Below, piece after piece: positions 61,466 through 64,000 of a stretch of 64,000 bases of DNA (position 1 is the stretch's first letter; every line of letters begins with the position of its first letter). The stretch is taken from assembly GCA_030425285.1 (NCBI GenBank), contig JAUIAY010000002.1, positions 1 through 64,000 on the forward strand. Direction: 5' to 3'. This DNA is from Bacteroidia bacterium (lineage in GTDB: Bacteria; Bacteroidota; Bacteroidia; Flavobacteriales; Flavobacteriaceae). A program made the translations under genes and the position numbers. The notes under the pieces are model-generated. The model was not told the DNA's origin. It was given only the letters and a program-made list of their open reading frames with translations, and searched no databases.

Positions 61466-62554
61466 ATGGCTACTAGCAACACCCTACATACCCGTAAGAA
61501 TAAACTATCGCTTTATTGGTCCTGTCAGCTTCTGGGGTGGAGCCTGGTATCTATCTATTGGGCCTATACGGTGTATACACGCGATAACTATGGAGCCTTT
61601 TACACGCTTATAAACTATGTGCTGGATATTGCCATTGGTATCTTTTTAACGCATGGTTACAGACGGTTTGCTTTACATAGACAATGGAACCAACTGCCGC
61701 TGAAGCGCTTGCTGTATCGGGTGGTGCCCAGTATTCTTGTTTTGGCGGTGTTATATGTGTTGCTAAATAATGTAAAATGGTACGTGTATTGGACTGCCAT
61801 TGCCGGCGAAGACAAAGATTTGGGGCAAGCCCTGGTGTATTGGGATCCTATATTGCTTACGGGTTTACGCTTAATGTCTATCTGGATTCTGGCGTATCAT
61901 CTGTACCATTATTACCAAAAAGAGGTGGCAACGGCCCAAGAAAATGCTCAACTATCTATATTGACCAAACAGATACAGCTGGATAATCTTTCGGCGCAAT
62001 TGAATCCGCATTTTTTGTTCAATTCATTAAACTCCATTAAGTCCTTAATAGAGGAGAACCCTAGTAAGGCCAGACGGGCAATCGATTTGTTATCGGATTT
62101 ATTACGTTCGTCACTTTATGAAACCAATGCCGAATTAATAACGATTAAGGACGAGCTGGCCTTGGTAAGCGATTATATAGAATTGGAGAAACTGCGATTT
62201 GAAGAACGCTTATCTTTAGACATTACATTAGGCCCTGGTCTGGAGCTTGTTAAAATACCGACTTTAAGTATTCAACTATTGGTAGAGAATGCCATTAAAC
62301 ACGGTATTGATAAATCGGTTAAAGGTGGTATTGTGCGCTTGGTGATTAGTCAGCGTGATGACAAACTACTAATCAGTGTACAAAACCCTGGAACGCTGAC
62401 AACAACAAACACGAAAGGGGTAGGGCTAAAGAATTTAAAAGAACGCCTGGCCTTGCAATACAAAACCGCAGCAGCCTGCACCTTAACGGCTTTGGATGAC
62501 CATACCGTAGAGGCGCAGCTCATTTTACCTTTAAATACCCATGAAGACATTTAA
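61466..62554 (+). CDS. LytS-family sensor histidine kinase
   Basis: 362 residues from ATG at 61466 (a GTG at 61433 is possible). Four membrane helices in the first ~155 residues with no periplasmic sensor domain, then the His_kinase motif LNPHFLFNSLNSIKSL with H182 as phospho-acceptor, and a HATPase_c domain (LLVENAIKHGI N-box, KGVGLKNLKERL G-box). The class pairs with LytTR regulators in Bacteroidota. Overlaps the regulator gene by 14 bases. Input signal unknown; probably membrane state or a small molecule. Confidence 0.93.
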   Translation: MATSNTLHTRKNKLSLYWSCQLLGWSLVSIYWAYTVYTRDNYGAFYTLINYVLDIAIGIFLTHGYRRFALHRQWNQLPLKRLLYRVVPSILVLAVLYVLLNNVKWYVYWTAIAGEDKDLGQALVYWDPILLTGLRLMSIWILAYHLYHYYQKEVATAQENAQLSILTKQIQLDNLSAQLNPHFLFNSLNSIKSLIEENPSKARRAIDLLSDLLRSSLYETNAELITIKDELALVSDYIELEKLRFEERLSLDITLGPGLELVKIPTLSIQLLVENAIKHGIDKSVKGGIVRLVISQRDDKLLISVQNPGTLTTTNTKGVGLKNLKERLALQYKTAAACTLTALDDHTVEAQLILPLNTHEDI

Positions 62555-63263
62555 AACCCTAATTATAGACGATGAGCGTTTGGCCCGAGAAGAGGTGAAG
62601 CGTGCTTTAAAGCCACACCAGGAATTTCATGTAGTAGGGGAGGCTTCGCATGTAGATGAGGCTATAAAACTAATAGAAACTGAAGCGCCCGATATTATTT
62701 TTCTGGACATTCACATGCCTGAAAAGTCTGGTTTTGATTTATTGGAGGAGCTGGGTACGGTGCCAGAAGTGGTCTTTACCACGGCCTATGACCAGTATGC
62801 CGTTAAAGCCTTTGAGTTGAACGCATTGGATTATTTAGTTAAACCGTTGCGTGAAGAGCGTTTTGCCAAAACCATTGCGAAGGTAAAACAGGAACTACTC
62901 AAGAAACGTCAGGCGACACCTGATGTATTGCCCATGCACCGGAAGATATTTATTAAGGATGGTGAGGCGTGTTATTTTATTCCGCTGTCGGAGATTCGGT
63001 ATATAGAATCGTTGGAGAATTATGCGCGCTTGTATTTTGGCGAGCAGAAGGCCATGATTAAGCGCTCGTTAAATCTTCTGGAGGAAAAATTGGATCCTAC
63101 GGTGTTTTTTAGAGCAAATAGAAGTCAGATAATCAATACCCATTACATACAAGCGATTCATCCGCATTTTAATAATAGGTTGCAAATTAAACTGACATCG
63201 GGCGAAACGATAGATGTGTCTAGTCGTCAGTCGGTTAAGTTTCGGAATTGGAATAGTCTGTAA
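62541..63263 (+). CDS. LytTR-family response regulator
   Basis: 240 residues. Receiver domain 1-120 with D10/D11, phospho-acceptor D56 in FLDIHMPEKSG, T-A and K106 in YLVKPLRE. LytTR DNA-binding domain ~140-240 with IRYIESLENYARLYF, then a FFRANRSQIINTHYI stretch and SGETIDVSSRQSVKF. Binds short direct repeats upstream of its targets. Translationally coupled to the kinase. Its targets may include the flanking genes carrying the shared boxes. Confidence 0.94.
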   Translation: MKTFKTLIIDDERLAREEVKRALKPHQEFHVVGEASHVDEAIKLIETEAPDIIFLDIHMPEKSGFDLLEELGTVPEVVFTTAYDQYAVKAFELNALDYLVKPLREERFAKTIAKVKQELLKKRQATPDVLPMHRKIFIKDGEACYFIPLSEIRYIESLENYARLYFGEQKAMIKRSLNLLEEKLDPTVFFRANRSQIINTHYIQAIHPHFNNRLQIKLTSGETIDVSSRQSVKFRNWNSL

Positions 63264-63285
63264 TGGTAAAATACCCCAATTATTG

Positions 63286-63342
63286 ACGTTTAATGCCGTT
63301 ATGTTACGCTCCTGTACTTTTTGTTTTTTGCCACGTTTAATG
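63286..63342 (+). promoter_or_regulatory. Candidate LytTR sites upstream of the lipoprotein
   Basis: ACGTTTAATG occurs at 63286-63295 and 63333-63342. ACGTT (63286) and CCGTT (63296) are ten bases apart, one helical turn, as expected for LytTR direct repeats. Between them lies the TACGCTCCTGTACTTTTT box shared with the LytS upstream region. Confidence 0.45.
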
Positions 63343-63381
63343 ACCTTTACTTTGTGTCATTAATCATTAAAAACTAGAATT

Positions 63382-63993
63382 ATGAAACCTTTTTTTATTC
63401 AGAATTACATTGTAACATTCATAGTGGCTTTAACACTATTGGTTTTGGCATCGTGTAAAAGTCATCAGGCAGCAAGCGTGACAAAACAACCCGTATTGTC
63501 TGATTATTCGCTAGGCGAGAAGTGGGTATGGAAATACAAAGGCGTTACTGATGAAGGCGAAGTACGATCGGATGGAACCGACACCAGAAGGATTGTTGAT
63601 TTAAATGGCGCATTAGGCATGACCGTTGGGACGGATACCGTATTGGTATCTGACATTGTAAAGCCCGAAACGAGTGCCACACCACGCTATAAATGGCCTT
63701 TGGAAGTTGGTAAAACATGGACCTATGAAAAGGACTGGACCAGTCAAGATGGTACTACCGGAAAGCAAAGTCAGGACGTAGTCGTGCTATCTTATAAAGA
63801 AGAAACCGTGGGAGCCGGTACGTTTATGGCTTATACCATAGAGTATAAGGGAACCGTTTCCAATTCCAGAGGGTATAGTGCCCAAACAGATGAAGTATGG
63901 GTATATGCTCCAGAAGTCAAGAACTTTATAAGAATGACCCAAGTGCAAGATGGTTTTTCTTATACCGAGGAGTTAATTGAATATTCCAAATAA
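63382..63993 (+). CDS. Lipoprotein of unknown function
   Basis: 203 residues. Lipobox LASC with C25, signal from residue 1. Mature part with SDYSLGEKWVWKYKGVTDEG, PLEVGKTWTYEKDWTSQDG and a repeated beta pattern, ending ELIEYSK. The GEKWVWKY and GKTWTYE units suggest two related beta-sheet modules. Likely outer-membrane or periplasmic. Immediately downstream of LytS/LytTR with shared upstream boxes, so probably a regulon member or the sensed stress output. Confidence 0.8.
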   Translation: MKPFFIQNYIVTFIVALTLLVLASCKSHQAASVTKQPVLSDYSLGEKWVWKYKGVTDEGEVRSDGTDTRRIVDLNGALGMTVGTDTVLVSDIVKPETSATPRYKWPLEVGKTWTYEKDWTSQDGTTGKQSQDVVVLSYKEETVGAGTFMAYTIEYKGTVSNSRGYSAQTDEVWVYAPEVKNFIRMTQVQDGFSYTEELIEYSK

Positions 63994-64000
63994 AAGCAAT

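Overview
The window reads as chromosome of a marine-type Flavobacteriaceae bacterium (phylum Bacteroidota). The evidence is the AT-rich sequence with ATG starts lacking Shine-Dalgarno runs, the type IX secretion (T9SS) C-terminal sorting domains on three proteins, the T9SS regulator PorX, an LpxC-FabZ fusion, two LpxD paralogues, and many Bacteroidota-typical families (DUF6266, DUF6428, DUF6134, LytS/LytTR pair). Genus cannot be fixed from sequence alone.

Layout. 1-1.4 kb: 3' part of a repeat adhesin secreted by T9SS. 1.4-6 kb (minus strand): porX, tsaE, a 48-residue secreted peptide overlapping a membrane protein gene, alanine dehydrogenase and a small anchored protein. 6-16.2 kb (plus): HD phosphohydrolase, then the lipid A block lpxD, lpxC-fabZ, lpxA with efp and a second lpxD-like gene, then sucD, fabG and a VWA membrane protein. 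16.2-24.3 kb: a prohibitin-like protein and a complete histidine operon hisGDCBHAF(IE), preceded by a histidine-rich leader peptide and a classical attenuator. 24.4-32 kb: TruA, Dps with a run of small envelope proteins, and housekeeping or unknown genes. 32-40 kb: a leucine-rich-repeat T9SS protein, a vanadium-haloperoxidase-like T9SS protein, an M16 peptidase lipoprotein and an RlmI-like methyltransferase. 40-43.6 kb: a DMT exporter and an arsenic operon (arsR, DUF6428, arsenate reductase-like phosphatase, ACR3) in which the DUF6428 gene is frameshifted in an A9 run. 43.6-53.3 kb: envelope, redox and regulatory genes, with a TPR gene remnant and a duplicated alcohol dehydrogenase tail. 53.3-56.3 kb: a nest of REP-like hairpin repeats around GIY-YIG, Ohr and exonuclease-family genes. 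57.3-61.2 kb: a very AT-rich two-gene island, HNH-domain protein plus PD-(D/E)xK-like protein. 61.4-64 kb: LytS/LytTR two-component system and a lipoprotein with shared upstream boxes.

How it works together. The first half is core metabolism and outer-membrane construction: lipid A acyl steps, fatty-acid genes, T9SS control by PorX and cell-surface T9SS cargo. The second half is more accessory. The best candidate for an undescribed system is the two-gene nuclease island at 57.3-61.2 kb, which looks like an anti-mobile-element defence module; that function is inferred from domain pairing, composition and setting, not shown. The best-supported regulatory feature is the his attenuator, whose leader codons, alternative helices and terminator can all be read directly.
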